A stretch of 20,207 nt of DNA from Corynebacterium sp. (lineage in GTDB: Bacteria > Actinomycetota > Actinomycetes > Mycobacteriales > Mycobacteriaceae): positions 1 to 20,207 of the forward strand of contig NZ_JAPJNQ010000042.1 of assembly GCF_030826625.1 (NCBI RefSeq). The letters are read 5' to 3'. The position numbers and the translations under genes were made by a program. Every line of letters begins with the position of its first letter. Positions within the stretch are counted from its first letter, which is position 1. The notes below the pieces were generated by a model. The model did no database searches and was not told where the DNA came from. It was given only the letters and a program-made list of their open reading frames with translations. Below, one piece after another: positions 13,240 to 20,207 of the stretch.

Positions 13240-13617
13240 TTAGTTGATGGCAACGGTGTCGCTGACACCCGATGAGCAGGTGATGGTGGCAGTGGCGTCC
13301 TCGTCAGCGAAATCAGCTGGCAAAGTGACAAAGCCAATGAGCTTGCCGACGTCCGCACCTGGGGACATCACGGTTGATTCACCGAAGCTGGTCTCCAGCT
13401 CCGCGCGTACATCCTGGCCTGGGCAGGTAGCGGCGATCAAGAGTTCTTCGCCTGGCTGAACGATGCCGTCGACGGTGACATCCAAGTTCTCGCCAACAAC
13501 CTCGAAGGCGTTTTCACTGAATGGTGCCTGTGCGGAGGTCGCGAGCGCGATACCGCCGCCAGCGACAGCGATGGAGCCGATGATTCCGGCGGTGATTGCG
13601 GTGCCACGAGTTTTCAT
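13240..13617 (-). CDS. Small secreted protein, function unknown
   Basis: The 125-residue precursor has a Sec signal peptide: basic MKTRG, hydrophobic core (about 6-25) and probable cleavage after AQA at about residue 31. The mature part is about 94 residues, acidic, beta-rich, with two cysteines (in AATCPG and TITCSS) likely to form a disulfide, resembling a small Ig-like or beta-sandwich exported domain. The ribosome site AAGGAG lies 6 nt before the ATG at 13617. Its position just ahead of the sigma gene suggests the same transcript, and it could be a target or signal partner of that sigma system (inference). The family is not recognised. Confidence 0.75.
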   Translation of the reverse strand: MKTRGTAITAGIIGSIAVAGGGIALATSAQAPFSENAFEVVGENLDVTVDGIVQPGEELLIAATCPGQDVRAELETSFGESTVMSPGADVGKLIGFVTLPADFADEDATATITCSSGVSDTVAIN

Positions 13618-13634
13618 GTTTTCTCCTTAACTCA

Positions 13635-13676
13635 CGGGCTTGAATTCCTTACGTCTAGATTGTGTAAGCAAGCCCG
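13635..13676 (-). promoter_or_regulatory. Hairpin in the leader of the secreted-protein gene
   Basis: CGGGCTTG (13635-13642) and CTTAC (13648-13652) pair with GTAAG (13664-13668) and CAAGCCCG (13669-13676), leaving a 5-nt bulge and an 11-nt loop. It is 17 nt upstream of the gene start and about 7 nt upstream of its ribosome site. No U-tract follows on the minus strand, so a terminator is unlikely; a leader structure or operator is more probable. Confidence 0.5.
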
Positions 13677-13802
13677 GAATTATTACACGAGGAGCTAAAA
13701 AATTTTTTCTCGTAATGTTTTCGCTGGCAGCCGCGATAATTGAGCCAGTTGAGGTGGCGGTGCTGGTGCTATCCGATGAGCGCCAGCGTTTAGTGCCAGA
13801 GT

Positions 13803-14075
13803 TTAGCGCCAACCCATGGTCATTAACAGACCGATGATGAATAGTCCGAAGCCAATGCCATAGTTCCATGCCTGCAGGTCACGCATGACTGGAATGGATG
13901 GGCCAGCCAAATAGTTGACCACCAGGTAGAGCAGGCCGGCGAGGATGAAAAAGAACATCAGGGCCTTGTACCACACTGGGGTGCCACTGGTGTTGATTTT
14001 GACCGGGGTGCGGCTAGCGCTCGAAGACTGGCCGGAAAACTGGTTATTAGATTGTGAGACCTTTGCCTTAGGCAT
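13803..14075 (-). CDS. crgA: Cell division protein CrgA
   Basis: The 90-residue protein has the CrgA layout. A short polar N-terminus (MPKAKVSQ...) precedes two membrane helices at about 34-56 (WYKALMFFFILAGLLYLVV) and 70-88 (NYGIGFGLFIIGLLMTMGW), with the family's GxPVWYK lead-in and the terminal GWR. In mycobacteria CrgA is recruited to the septum and interacts with FtsZ and peptidoglycan synthases. Its place just downstream of the pknB operon on the same strand is conserved in actinobacteria. The ATG at 14075 has GAAGGT about 7 nt upstream. It is separated from pknB by 224 nt and probably has its own promoter. Confidence 0.93.
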   Translation of the reverse strand: MPKAKVSQSNNQFSGQSSSASRTPVKINTSGTPVWYKALMFFFILAGLLYLVVNYLAGPSIPVMRDLQAWNYGIGFGLFIIGLLMTMGWR

Positions 14076-14148
14076 GATGCACCTTCATCGAAATTGTGGT
14101 TGGGGACGGTCAGCGTACAGTGTGTGGCGCGCCGGGCAGCTGCCGCGG

Positions 14149-14178
14149 CGACCTGCTTAGTGACGACCTGTTTAGTTT
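14149..14178. repeat. 15-bp tandem pair upstream of crgA
   Basis: CGACCTGCTTAGTGA (14149-14163) is followed by CGACCTGTTTAGTTT (14164-14178), sharing 11 of 15 bases. It lies in the 14076-14299 gap, 74-103 nt before the crgA start. It could be a paired regulator site. A small dyad GTGCG-AAGC-CGCAC (14258-14271), about 30 nt after the pknB stop, lacks a T-run and is at best a weak terminator. Confidence 0.5.
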
Positions 14179-14299
14179 AGTGTTGACTAGTTTAACAGCG
14201 CCGCACCCCAGGCGGGAGGGTACGACGCTGCTAACTTACGACGAACTAGTCACTGATGTGCGAAGCCGCACGAGCGTGAAAGTTGTCTGCTTAGGCTGC

Positions 14300-16393
14300 T
14301 TAAGGCACCAGTGCGCGCAGATTGAATTCGTAATACCGCACGGTGACCTCTTGATCGCGGCGGATCGTTTCTCCTGGTGCCGGCGCAGTCACAGCGACCA
14401 AGCCCTGATCGGTGATGGCTCCAGTATCGACCGGTTCGCCAGGCACAAATTTCGCGTCGCTGCCTTCCCATCCGGCATCACGCAGAGCAGTCAACGCCTG
14501 GTTGCGGTTCTTGCGGGTAATATCCGGCATCTTGATCAATGCACCGTTGGAAATCTCGACGCGCACGTCGGAGCCTTCCGGACGCATCGCACCAGCATCA
14601 ACCACTTGCAAGACGCGATCAGCTGGCTCTAGGGAGTCCACGTAATGCGGTTTCGGTACAAAGCCCAAAGACTCCAGGGTATCGCGGGCTTGGTTCCAGT
14701 TCATGCCGGTCAACGTCGGCACACGAACGTCGACAATTTCTTTGCCCAGCGAGATGGTCACGCGCACCTTCGAACCCTTCGGCAAGCTAGCACCTGCGGC
14801 AGGCTCGTGGCGGGTGATCCGTCCCTGTTCGACAGAATCAGAGAATTCTTCGTCGACATCTGGTTCCAATTCCAGTCCGGCCTCAGCCAACGCGGCCGAT
14901 GCCTCCTGTGGGGTCAGGTTCGCCAGCCGCGGAACCTGGGTGTCTTCTTTACCGGTAGAAACCGTCACCGTCACCGTCGTATTGCGCTGTAGCTGCGAGC
15001 CCACGGACGGGTTCGTGCGCACCACGTGATGCTCGGGAACCTCCGGATCGGGAGCATCGACGATTTCGGGACGCAGGCCAACTTCTTCCAATTTGGCAAT
15101 GGCCTCGTTGCGTTCCATACCCACGATATTCGGCAGCGAGACGGTCTCAGACTGGGCGGCGTTGTCTGCTTGTCGACGGGAATCGCCGTCGTTACGCACG
15201 CTCCAGGCATAGCCGAGGCCGATCACCAGCAATGCCACCACGATAAAAGCGATTAACCAACGGAAGTTATTTGAGCGCTTCGACGTCGTCGCAGTTGGGT
15301 GTGCTGCGTGTGCGCCGGGGGCACCAGCTGGAGCTGCACCGGTTGCGGCATGGGCACCTCCTGCAGCACCCGTCGCACTCATTCCGGCCAACGCTGTTGC
15401 CGGGTAATTCTGTGCCGGGTAATTCTGCGCTGGGTAATTCTGTGCTGGGGCTACGGTGCGTGTTGCTGGGTAGCTCTCCACCGTCTGGGTAGGAAACTGT
15501 TCTTGGGATGGAGCCACGTGTGCACGGGCTGCCTGGGTGACCGAACCACGTGAGAGCAATTCGAGGTCTTGGCCCATTTCGGCAGCCGACTGGTAGCGAT
15601 CGCCGGGGTGTTTCGCCATCGACGTCATCACCACGGCATCGACGTTGAGCAAAGCCGTGGGGGAAAGATCCACCTCGGGCATGCGCTCCGACGGTGGGGT
15701 GACATCTTCTTGCACGTGCTGATAAGCCACTGCAAACGGGGTTTCGCCCTGGAACGGGGTGGCTCCGGTGATGGTCTCATAGAGCACGCAACCCAGCGCA
15801 TACACATCGGAGCGGGCATCCGCGTTTTTCCCGCGGGCTTGTTCCGGCGAAAGGTACTGCGCAGTACCAATGACCGCGGAAGTTTGCGTCATCGCTGAGG
15901 TGGAATCGTCCAAAGCGCGGGCGATACCGAAGTCCATCACCTTCACCATGCCGGTGTTGGTGAGCATGATATTGGCTGGCTTAATGTCGCGGTGGATAAT
16001 GCCAGCATCGTGGCTGGCCTGCAGCGCAGAGCACACCGGTTGCAAAATTTCGGCGGCTTCCTGCGGGCTCATCGGTCCGTCGTTACGCAAGATATCCCGC
16101 AGTGTGTTGCCATGGATGCGCTCCATGACGATATACGGAATGCCAATACCGTCGATGGTTTCTTCGCCGGTATCGTAGACCGCCACGATGTTCGGGTGGT
16201 TCAACTTCGACGAGTTTCGTGCCTCCCGACGGAAACGTTCGCGGAAGTTCATATCCCGCGCCATTTCGGAACGCAGCATTTTTACCGCGACATCACGGCC
16301 CAACAAAGTGTCCTGTGCAGCGTACACGTCGGACATGCCACCGCTACCGATGGTCTCGCCGAGTTCATAACGCTGCGCCAAGCTGTGATTCAT
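14300..16393 (-). CDS. pknB: Serine/threonine protein kinase PknB with four PASTA domains
   Basis: The 697-residue receptor kinase phosphorylates cell-wall and division proteins and senses peptidoglycan fragments. The kinase domain spans about 9-275: GSGGMSDVY loop, catalytic Lys38, HRDIKPAN with Asp136, DFG 154-156, and the activation loop MTQTSAVIGT, with Thr169 and Thr171 matching the M. tuberculosis PknB autophosphorylation sites. A Pro/Ala-rich linker with three AQNYP repeats (317-331) precedes the membrane helix (about 379-397). Four PASTA domains lie outside (about 418-481, 485-551, 556-617, 621-688). The gene starts 2 nt after the pknA stop. It is the last gene of the rodA-pbpA-pknA-pknB operon seen here. 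Confidence 0.97.
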   Translation of the reverse strand: MNHSLAQRYELGETIGSGGMSDVYAAQDTLLGRDVAVKMLRSEMARDMNFRERFRREARNSSKLNHPNIVAVYDTGEETIDGIGIPYIVMERIHGNTLRDILRNDGPMSPQEAAEILQPVCSALQASHDAGIIHRDIKPANIMLTNTGMVKVMDFGIARALDDSTSAMTQTSAVIGTAQYLSPEQARGKNADARSDVYALGCVLYETITGATPFQGETPFAVAYQHVQEDVTPPSERMPEVDLSPTALLNVDAVVMTSMAKHPGDRYQSAAEMGQDLELLSRGSVTQAARAHVAPSQEQFPTQTVESYPATRTVAPAQNYPAQNYPAQNYPATALAGMSATGAAGGAHAATGAAPAGAPGAHAAHPTATTSKRSNNFRWLIAFIVVALLVIGLGYAWSVRNDGDSRRQADNAAQSETVSLPNIVGMERNEAIAKLEEVGLRPEIVDAPDPEVPEHHVVRTNPSVGSQLQRNTTVTVTVSTGKEDTQVPRLANLTPQEASAALAEAGLELEPDVDEEFSDSVEQGRITRHEPAAGASLPKGSKVRVTISLGKEIVDVRVPTLTGMNWNQARDTLESLGFVPKPHYVDSLEPADRVLQVVDAGAMRPEGSDVRVEISNGALIKMPDITRKNRNQALTALRDAGWEGSDAKFVPGEPVDTGAITDQGLVAVTAPAPGETIRRDQEVTVRYYEFNLRALVP
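15399..15443 (-). repeat. Three 15-bp tandem units encoding AQNYP in PknB
   Basis: Units at 15399-15413, 15414-15428 and 15429-15443 differ by one or two silent bases. They encode AQNYP three times in the juxtamembrane linker, and a fourth decayed unit follows. Being a multiple of three, copy changes would keep the frame and only alter linker length. Confidence 0.9.
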
Positions 16394-16395
16394 GT

Positions 16396-18249
16396 TTATT
16401 CCGTCTCCTGCTCGGCCGCGCCTACTGGGCGGGATCCACCGGATTGCTGGTTGGCTCCGGCATTACCTTGCTGTCCGTATTGTCCACCTTGCCCGGCGTG
16501 GTTCTGCCCAGACTGGCGTTGCCCAGACTGGCCTTGCCCGGATTGGCGTTGCCCAGGCTGGACCTGACCGAACTGGCCGTGACCGTGGCCTTGCCCGAAC
16601 TGGCCTTGCCCGAACTGGCCCTGCTCAAAACCTTGTTGACTGTTTCCGTTACTGCGGTGACCAGTGCCAGAAGTCGCATCGGCGGTGTCTTGTTCAGCAC
16701 CGGAACCAGTACCAGTACCAGCGCCAGCACCGTTATTGCCGGAATTAGCTCCGCCATTGCCACCGTTGCCTGGCTGAGCACCTTGCGGCTGTTGGTTGGG
16801 AGCCTGCGGCGCATTGCCCTCGCCGCCACCTTGCCCGGTACCAGCGCCCTGGCCACCGCCAGTGCCAGAACCACCACCAGTACCTTGGCCGCCGCCAGAA
16901 CCGGAGCCCTGGCCAGACCCAGAACCACCGCGGTTTGCAGGCGGATCAACCCATTCGGTCACGATGACCGGCTCAGTCTCGCTTGGTTGTGTCGACGATG
17001 CCGGGGTGCGGTCCAAGATTCCATCCAGCGCGTTGCTGTAGGTCGCCATAAACCACAAAGCGAGCGCGGCAACACCGGCGATGACCACGGCAACGAACAT
17101 GCCACAACCAAAACCAGCCCCGGCACCCGAATTTTTCGGTTGGTGCACCGGCTGAATCGGCGCGGGTGCGGGCGCAGGGGCAGCCTGCCCAGCACCGGTA
17201 TAAGGCTGGCCCATGGCAGTTTGTTGCACGTGCCCCATGTGCCCCGCCGGAGCCGGCACCGGCTGCGGAGTGCGCGGACGCGCATTCGACGGGCTGGCAG
17301 TACGCGCATTGGTGACCTGGCTAAGCTGCTGCGTAGAAGCCGAAGGTGCCGGCTCCTGGGCAACCGTTGCCAAAGCCGCAGACTTCGGTGCCGGTGGCCG
17401 CTGGCCCAAGCGGACCTTGGAAGCGGCCACGGCGAACTCATTGCCATCAGCGAAACGGGTATAAGCATCTTTGCGCAACGCAATCCCGATCAATTCGCGC
17501 GCCGGGGCGCTGATCTGCGTCGACAAGGCGACAGGTGCCTGATTGATATGGGCGAGTGCCACCGAGACTGAAGAATCGCCCTGGAATGGGCGTTTGCCCG
17601 CTAGCATTTCGTAGCCGACGACACCCAGCGAATACACGTCAGAAGCTGGGGTGACCGCATGCCCTTGGGCTTGTTCCGGGGAGACATACTGCGCGGTACC
17701 GACCACCATGCCGGTGCGGGTCAGTGGGACCGCCTCGGCGGCTTTGGCGATACCGAAGTCAGCGATTTTCACCTGACCGTTTTGCGTGATCAGCAGGTTG
17801 CCGGGTTTGATATCGCGGTGCACCAAGCCCATGCGGTGGATAATCGACAACCCGTGTGCGGCTTGTTCCAGCACGTCGAGCGCAAGAGATTCATCCAGCT
17901 TTCCTTCGCGCTGCAACAGATCGGCCAGCGATTCACCGCGGATATATTCCATGACGATGAAGCAGAACGTGTGGCCGTTGGATTCGGTGACTTCCGCATA
18001 ATCGTAGGTCGCGACGACGTTGTCGGATTCGATGGAACGAGCAGCATCGGCTTCGTTGCGGAAGCGATCCAAAAACTCGTCGTTATCGGAAAATTCCGGG
18101 CGCAGAATTTTGATGGCCACTTCGCGATCGTTTGCGTGATCGTCGGCAAGCCACACCGTGGACATGCCACCGTGGCCAATCACCCACTGCAGCTCGTAGG
18201 CGTCGCCAACCAATGCCTGAATATTTTCGCGGTTGTTCACGTCAGCCAT
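16396..18249 (-). CDS. pknA: Serine/threonine protein kinase PknA with Gly/Gln-rich extracellular tail
   Basis: A 617-residue membrane kinase that acts with PknB on cell shape and division. The kinase domain is at about 18-280: GHGGMSTVW, Lys47, HRDIKPGN with Asp146, DFG 164-166, activation loop LTRTGMVVGTAQYVSPE. A Pro/Ala-rich linker (about 285-373) precedes the membrane helix (about 380-402). Unusually, about 170 residues outside (439-610) are low-complexity. They are first Gly/Ser/Thr/Gln-rich (GSGSGQGSGSGGGQ), then a Gln/Gly run with GQFGQ, GQ(R/G)QSGQ and similar units (540-590). Actinobacterial PknA normally has a short, unstructured outer tail. The gene lies between pbpA (3-nt gap) and pknB (2-nt gap), so all are translated together. 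Confidence 0.95.
   Translation of the reverse strand: MADVNNRENIQALVGDAYELQWVIGHGGMSTVWLADDHANDREVAIKILRPEFSDNDEFLDRFRNEADAARSIESDNVVATYDYAEVTESNGHTFCFIVMEYIRGESLADLLQREGKLDESLALDVLEQAAHGLSIIHRMGLVHRDIKPGNLLITQNGQVKIADFGIAKAAEAVPLTRTGMVVGTAQYVSPEQAQGHAVTPASDVYSLGVVGYEMLAGKRPFQGDSSVSVALAHINQAPVALSTQISAPARELIGIALRKDAYTRFADGNEFAVAASKVRLGQRPPAPKSAALATVAQEPAPSASTQQLSQVTNARTASPSNARPRTPQPVPAPAGHMGHVQQTAMGQPYTGAGQAAPAPAPAPIQPVHQPKNSGAGAGFGCGMFVAVVIAGVAALALWFMATYSNALDGILDRTPASSTQPSETEPVIVTEWVDPPANRGGSGSGQGSGSGGGQGTGGGSGTGGGQGAGTGQGGGEGNAPQAPNQQPQGAQPGNGGNGGANSGNNGAGAGTGTGSGAEQDTADATSGTGHRSNGNSQQGFEQGQFGQGQFGQGHGHGQFGQVQPGQRQSGQGQSGQRQSGQNHAGQGGQYGQQGNAGANQQSGGSRPVGAAEQETE
16439..16930 (-). repeat. Low-complexity Gly/Gln-coding repeats in pknA
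   Basis: Short imperfect repeats such as (C)CCGAACTGGCCTTG and CCCAGACTGGCGTTG recur about 16500-16620, coding GQFGQGQ- and GQRQSGQ-type units. A Gly/Ser/Thr-rich block follows at 16700-16930. Such DNA is prone to slippage, so length variation between strains is likely. Confidence 0.75.
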
Positions 18250-18252
18250 AAA

Positions 18253-19680
18253 TTATTGCCCCCTACCAAAGTCCAGCAGAGCCCGGCCCAGTGGTGCGGC
18301 TACAGAGCCACCGGTGGCACCCGCGCCTTGACCGCCACCATTCTTGACGACGACAGCCACAGCCAGATCGGCATCCGGCAGGTAAGCGACGTACCAGGTG
18401 TGCGGGGCGGAACCTTCTGCGTGTTCTGCGGTACCAGTCTTGGACGCGATATCGCCTGCAGAAGCACCGATGGTGTGAGCTTCAGAAGCGCGCATCATCT
18501 CTTCGATGGTAGCTGCGGTTTCGGCAGGGACCGCTTGGTTGAGCGAATGCGGCTTGGTGGTTTTGATATCGCGCAGGTTGGTGCTGGTGATCTTGTCGAC
18601 GATATACGGCTGCATGCGCTCGCCGTCGTTGGCGATCGTTGCGGCCATCACGGCTGCATGCAGCGCAGACATGGTGACGTCGCGCTGGCCAATCGAAGAC
18701 TGTCCCAACGCGGCTTCATCTGGCAGGTCACCCAGCGCACCAGGGGAGGTAGGGATGCCCAGATCGTAGTTTTCGCCGATGCCGAAGGCGTGGGCGGTGT
18801 TGCGCATGGCTTCATCGCCGACGGCGATGCCCATTTCTACGAAGGCCGTGTTGCAGGAGTACTGGAAAGCGGTCAGCAACGAGACCGCATCCGAGCCCGC
18901 ACAGGCCTCACCAGCGTAGTTCGTCAATTCGGTGGTGGTATTCGGCAGCGTGATTGCTGGCGCACCCGTGAGTGTTGATCCTGGCCCGTAGCCCGCTTCG
19001 ATGCCGGCGGCGGTGGTGATGATCTTGAAGATCGATCCCGGCGGCAGGGTTTCTTGGGTGGCGTGGTTGAGCAATGGGTTGCCGTCGGTGCTGGTCAACT
19101 CTGCCCAGGCATCTTGGGCGCCGTCGCCAAGCAGGGCGTTTTGGTCGAAGCTTGGCGACGAGGCCATGGCTTTGACAGCGCCCGTCGACGGCTGAATCGC
19201 CACGGTGGCACCCTGGTAGCCCAGCTCTGTCAGCTGCTGGTACGCGAACTGCTGCATCTCCGGGTCGATGGTCAGTTCCAGGTTGGCGCCGTGAGGCTGC
19301 TTGCCGGTGATCACATCGCGCCAGTTGGTCGATAGCAATGAAGAATCCGTGCCGTTGAGGATGTCGTTGTGGGATTGTTCAAGCTGCGACGCACCGAACT
19401 GATCCGAGAGGTAGCCGACGATATTGCTGAATGCCGGCGGATTGGCTGGGTAGTTGCGCGAATAGGTCTCATCCGCATTCGGCAACGACTCGGCTAATAC
19501 CTGACCACCGGCAGAGATCTGACCACGTGCGATGGTCTGCGAATCATAGAATCCGCGTTGGTTTGCCGGGTGGTTGGCGTACTTATCTTCCTGGAATGCC
19601 TGCACGATGGTCAGGTTGATCAGCAAGATGATGGTCAAAATAATCGCGAAAATAGCGACTAGGCGAATAGAACGGTTCAT
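18253..19680 (-). CDS. pbpA: Penicillin-binding protein, class B transpeptidase
   Basis: PbpA cross-links peptidoglycan in partnership with the RodA/FtsW glycosyltransferase encoded just upstream. The 475-residue protein has an N-terminal membrane anchor (about 7-28) and a short non-catalytic domain with the RGxFYDSQ(T)IARG start. The transpeptidase domain carries all three motifs: SIFK (Ser216, Lys219), SCN (275-277) and KTG (414-416). The ATG at 19680 overlaps the rodA stop (ATGA), and the stop lies 3 nt before pknA. The length matches the mycobacterial and corynebacterial PbpA group. Confidence 0.96.
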   Translation of the reverse strand: MNRSIRLVAIFAIILTIILLINLTIVQAFQEDKYANHPANQRGFYDSQTIARGQISAGGQVLAESLPNADETYSRNYPANPPAFSNIVGYLSDQFGASQLEQSHNDILNGTDSSLLSTNWRDVITGKQPHGANLELTIDPEMQQFAYQQLTELGYQGATVAIQPSTGAVKAMASSPSFDQNALLGDGAQDAWAELTSTDGNPLLNHATQETLPPGSIFKIITTAAGIEAGYGPGSTLTGAPAITLPNTTTELTNYAGEACAGSDAVSLLTAFQYSCNTAFVEMGIAVGDEAMRNTAHAFGIGENYDLGIPTSPGALGDLPDEAALGQSSIGQRDVTMSALHAAVMAATIANDGERMQPYIVDKITSTNLRDIKTTKPHSLNQAVPAETAATIEEMMRASEAHTIGASAGDIASKTGTAEHAEGSAPHTWYVAYLPDADLAVAVVVKNGGGQGAGATGGSVAAPLGRALLDFGRGQ

Positions 19681-20207
19681 CGTTTCGCCCCCTGTTGCAT
19701 GTTGAACACGCCGGTGTGCTCCATTCCTGGAGCAGCGGCCGGGTTGAAACCGTCAGCAGCGCCTGCGCCGACACCGTCATTGTGTTCGCGGTTTCCGGTG
19801 GATTCTTCAGCTGGACGACGTGCAGCGTTGGAAATGCGCAAGAGCAGCGCGAGTAACACATAGTTTGCCATCAACGACGAACCACCAGCGGACATGAATG
19901 GTGTGGTCAGGCCAGTCATCGGAAGCAGGGCAGTGATGCCGCCGACGACGACGAAAACCTGGATGGCCATCGTCAGCGACAAACCTGCGGCTAATAATTT
20001 GCCGTAGGAATCGCGGACTTTCAGCGAGGCGTTGAAACCACGCGAGACCAGCAGTGCGAACAAGATCAGCACGCCAGCGAGACCAACCAGGCCGAGCTCT
20101 TCACCAATGGCTGCGAGGATGAAGTCCGTCCAGACCACCGGGATGATGTCTGGGTGTCCTTCGCCCAAACCAGTGCCGGTAACTCCACCCCAGGACATGC
20201 CGAATAG
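19677..20207 (-). CDS. rodA: RodA/FtsW/SpoVE-family peptidoglycan polymerase (C-terminal part, runs off the window)
   Basis: The visible 176 residues are the C-terminal part of a SEDS glycosyltransferase that polymerises lipid II. The family signatures are LFGMSWGGVTGTGLGEGHPDIIPVVWTDF read across two short segments, a conserved EELGLVGL region, and GLTTPFMSAGGSSLMANY near the last helices. A hydrophilic tail (ISNAARRPAEESTGN...) extends beyond the family core. The reading frame continues past 20207, so the start is not seen. It overlaps pbpA by 4 nt (ATGA). In actinobacteria this SEDS protein is encoded beside pbpA and the PASTA kinase genes, as here. Confidence 0.93.
   Translation of the reverse strand, partial: LFGMSWGGVTGTGLGEGHPDIIPVVWTDFILAAIGEELGLVGLAGVLILFALLVSRGFNASLKVRDSYGKLLAAGLSLTMAIQVFVVVGGITALLPMTGLTTPFMSAGGSSLMANYVLLALLLRISNAARRPAEESTGNREHNDGVGAGAADGFNPAAAPGMEHTGVFNMQQGAKR

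Noticed and set aside
15990..16000. GGTGGATAA sequences in the kinase genes (near 15990 and 17836)
   Set aside because: They differ from the DnaA box by one base and are the complement of the IIHRD coding sequence, so they are explained by protein coding.
16219..17571. A 450-codon open frame on the plus strand opposite pknA/pknB
   Set aside because: It is the complement of repetitive Gly/Gln and kinase coding DNA; its translation is low-complexity Leu/Arg/Ala without motifs.

Overview
The window is chromosomal DNA of a Corynebacterium-like actinobacterium. The evidence is a cell-wall and division cluster with two PknA/PknB-type serine/threonine kinases, a PbpA transpeptidase, a RodA/FtsW flippase and CrgA; a PimB'-type mannosyltransferase of the corynebacterial/mycobacterial envelope pathway; the metF and metE genes; and moderate GC with many ribosome sites of the AGGAG type. 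A perfect ParB site (parS) and a dense cluster of DnaA boxes suggest that the window lies in the replication-origin half of the chromosome. No species is claimed.

Layout. 1-1230 is an AT-rich, scarred segment. It holds a frameshifted IS6-family transposase fragment, the 3' end of an unknown gene coupled to a small membrane-protein gene, two very small candidate membrane-protein ORFs, and the 3' end of an IS3-family element. A perfect parS follows at 1252-1267. 1350-2576 encodes an AAA ATPase with a DUF4143-like C-terminus. 2630-4009 (minus) holds a PimB'-like glycosyltransferase and a 70-residue protein. 4258-5331 (minus) encodes a protein with a lysine/alanine-rich N-terminal half, one membrane helix and an acidic tail. 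5332-6813 covers the metF control region, metF, and a repeat-bearing gap before metE (6814-9111). A YihY/BrkB membrane protein (9122-10216, minus) converges on metE and diverges from ppiA (10389-10919), which looks leaderless. 10920-11493 has no gene but carries two terminators for ppiA, five perfect plus several near-match DnaA boxes, and a minus-strand terminator.

11494-13617 (minus) is a signalling unit: a small secreted protein, an ECF sigma factor, and a membrane protein that is probably its anti-sigma factor, translationally coupled by a TAATG overlap and carrying a cysteine-containing extracytoplasmic C-terminal module. crgA follows (13803-14075, minus). 14300-20207 (minus) is the tightly packed operon rodA-pbpA-pknA-pknB, with junctions of -3 to +3 nt; rodA runs off the window. 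These genes build and regulate peptidoglycan at growth and division sites: RodA polymerises, PbpA cross-links, PknA and PknB phosphorylate the machinery, and PknB senses muropeptides through four PASTA domains.

The points most worth a second look are the DnaA-box cluster (one box lies inside a terminator stem), the parS next to mobile-element debris, the Gly/Gln-rich extracellular tail of PknA, the ECF sigma/anti-sigma/secreted-protein unit, paired repeats upstream of metF, and a triplicated 18-bp unit at the end of the PimB'-like gene, each copy of which carries its own stop codon. I saw no CRISPR array, tRNA, rRNA or recognisable defence island.
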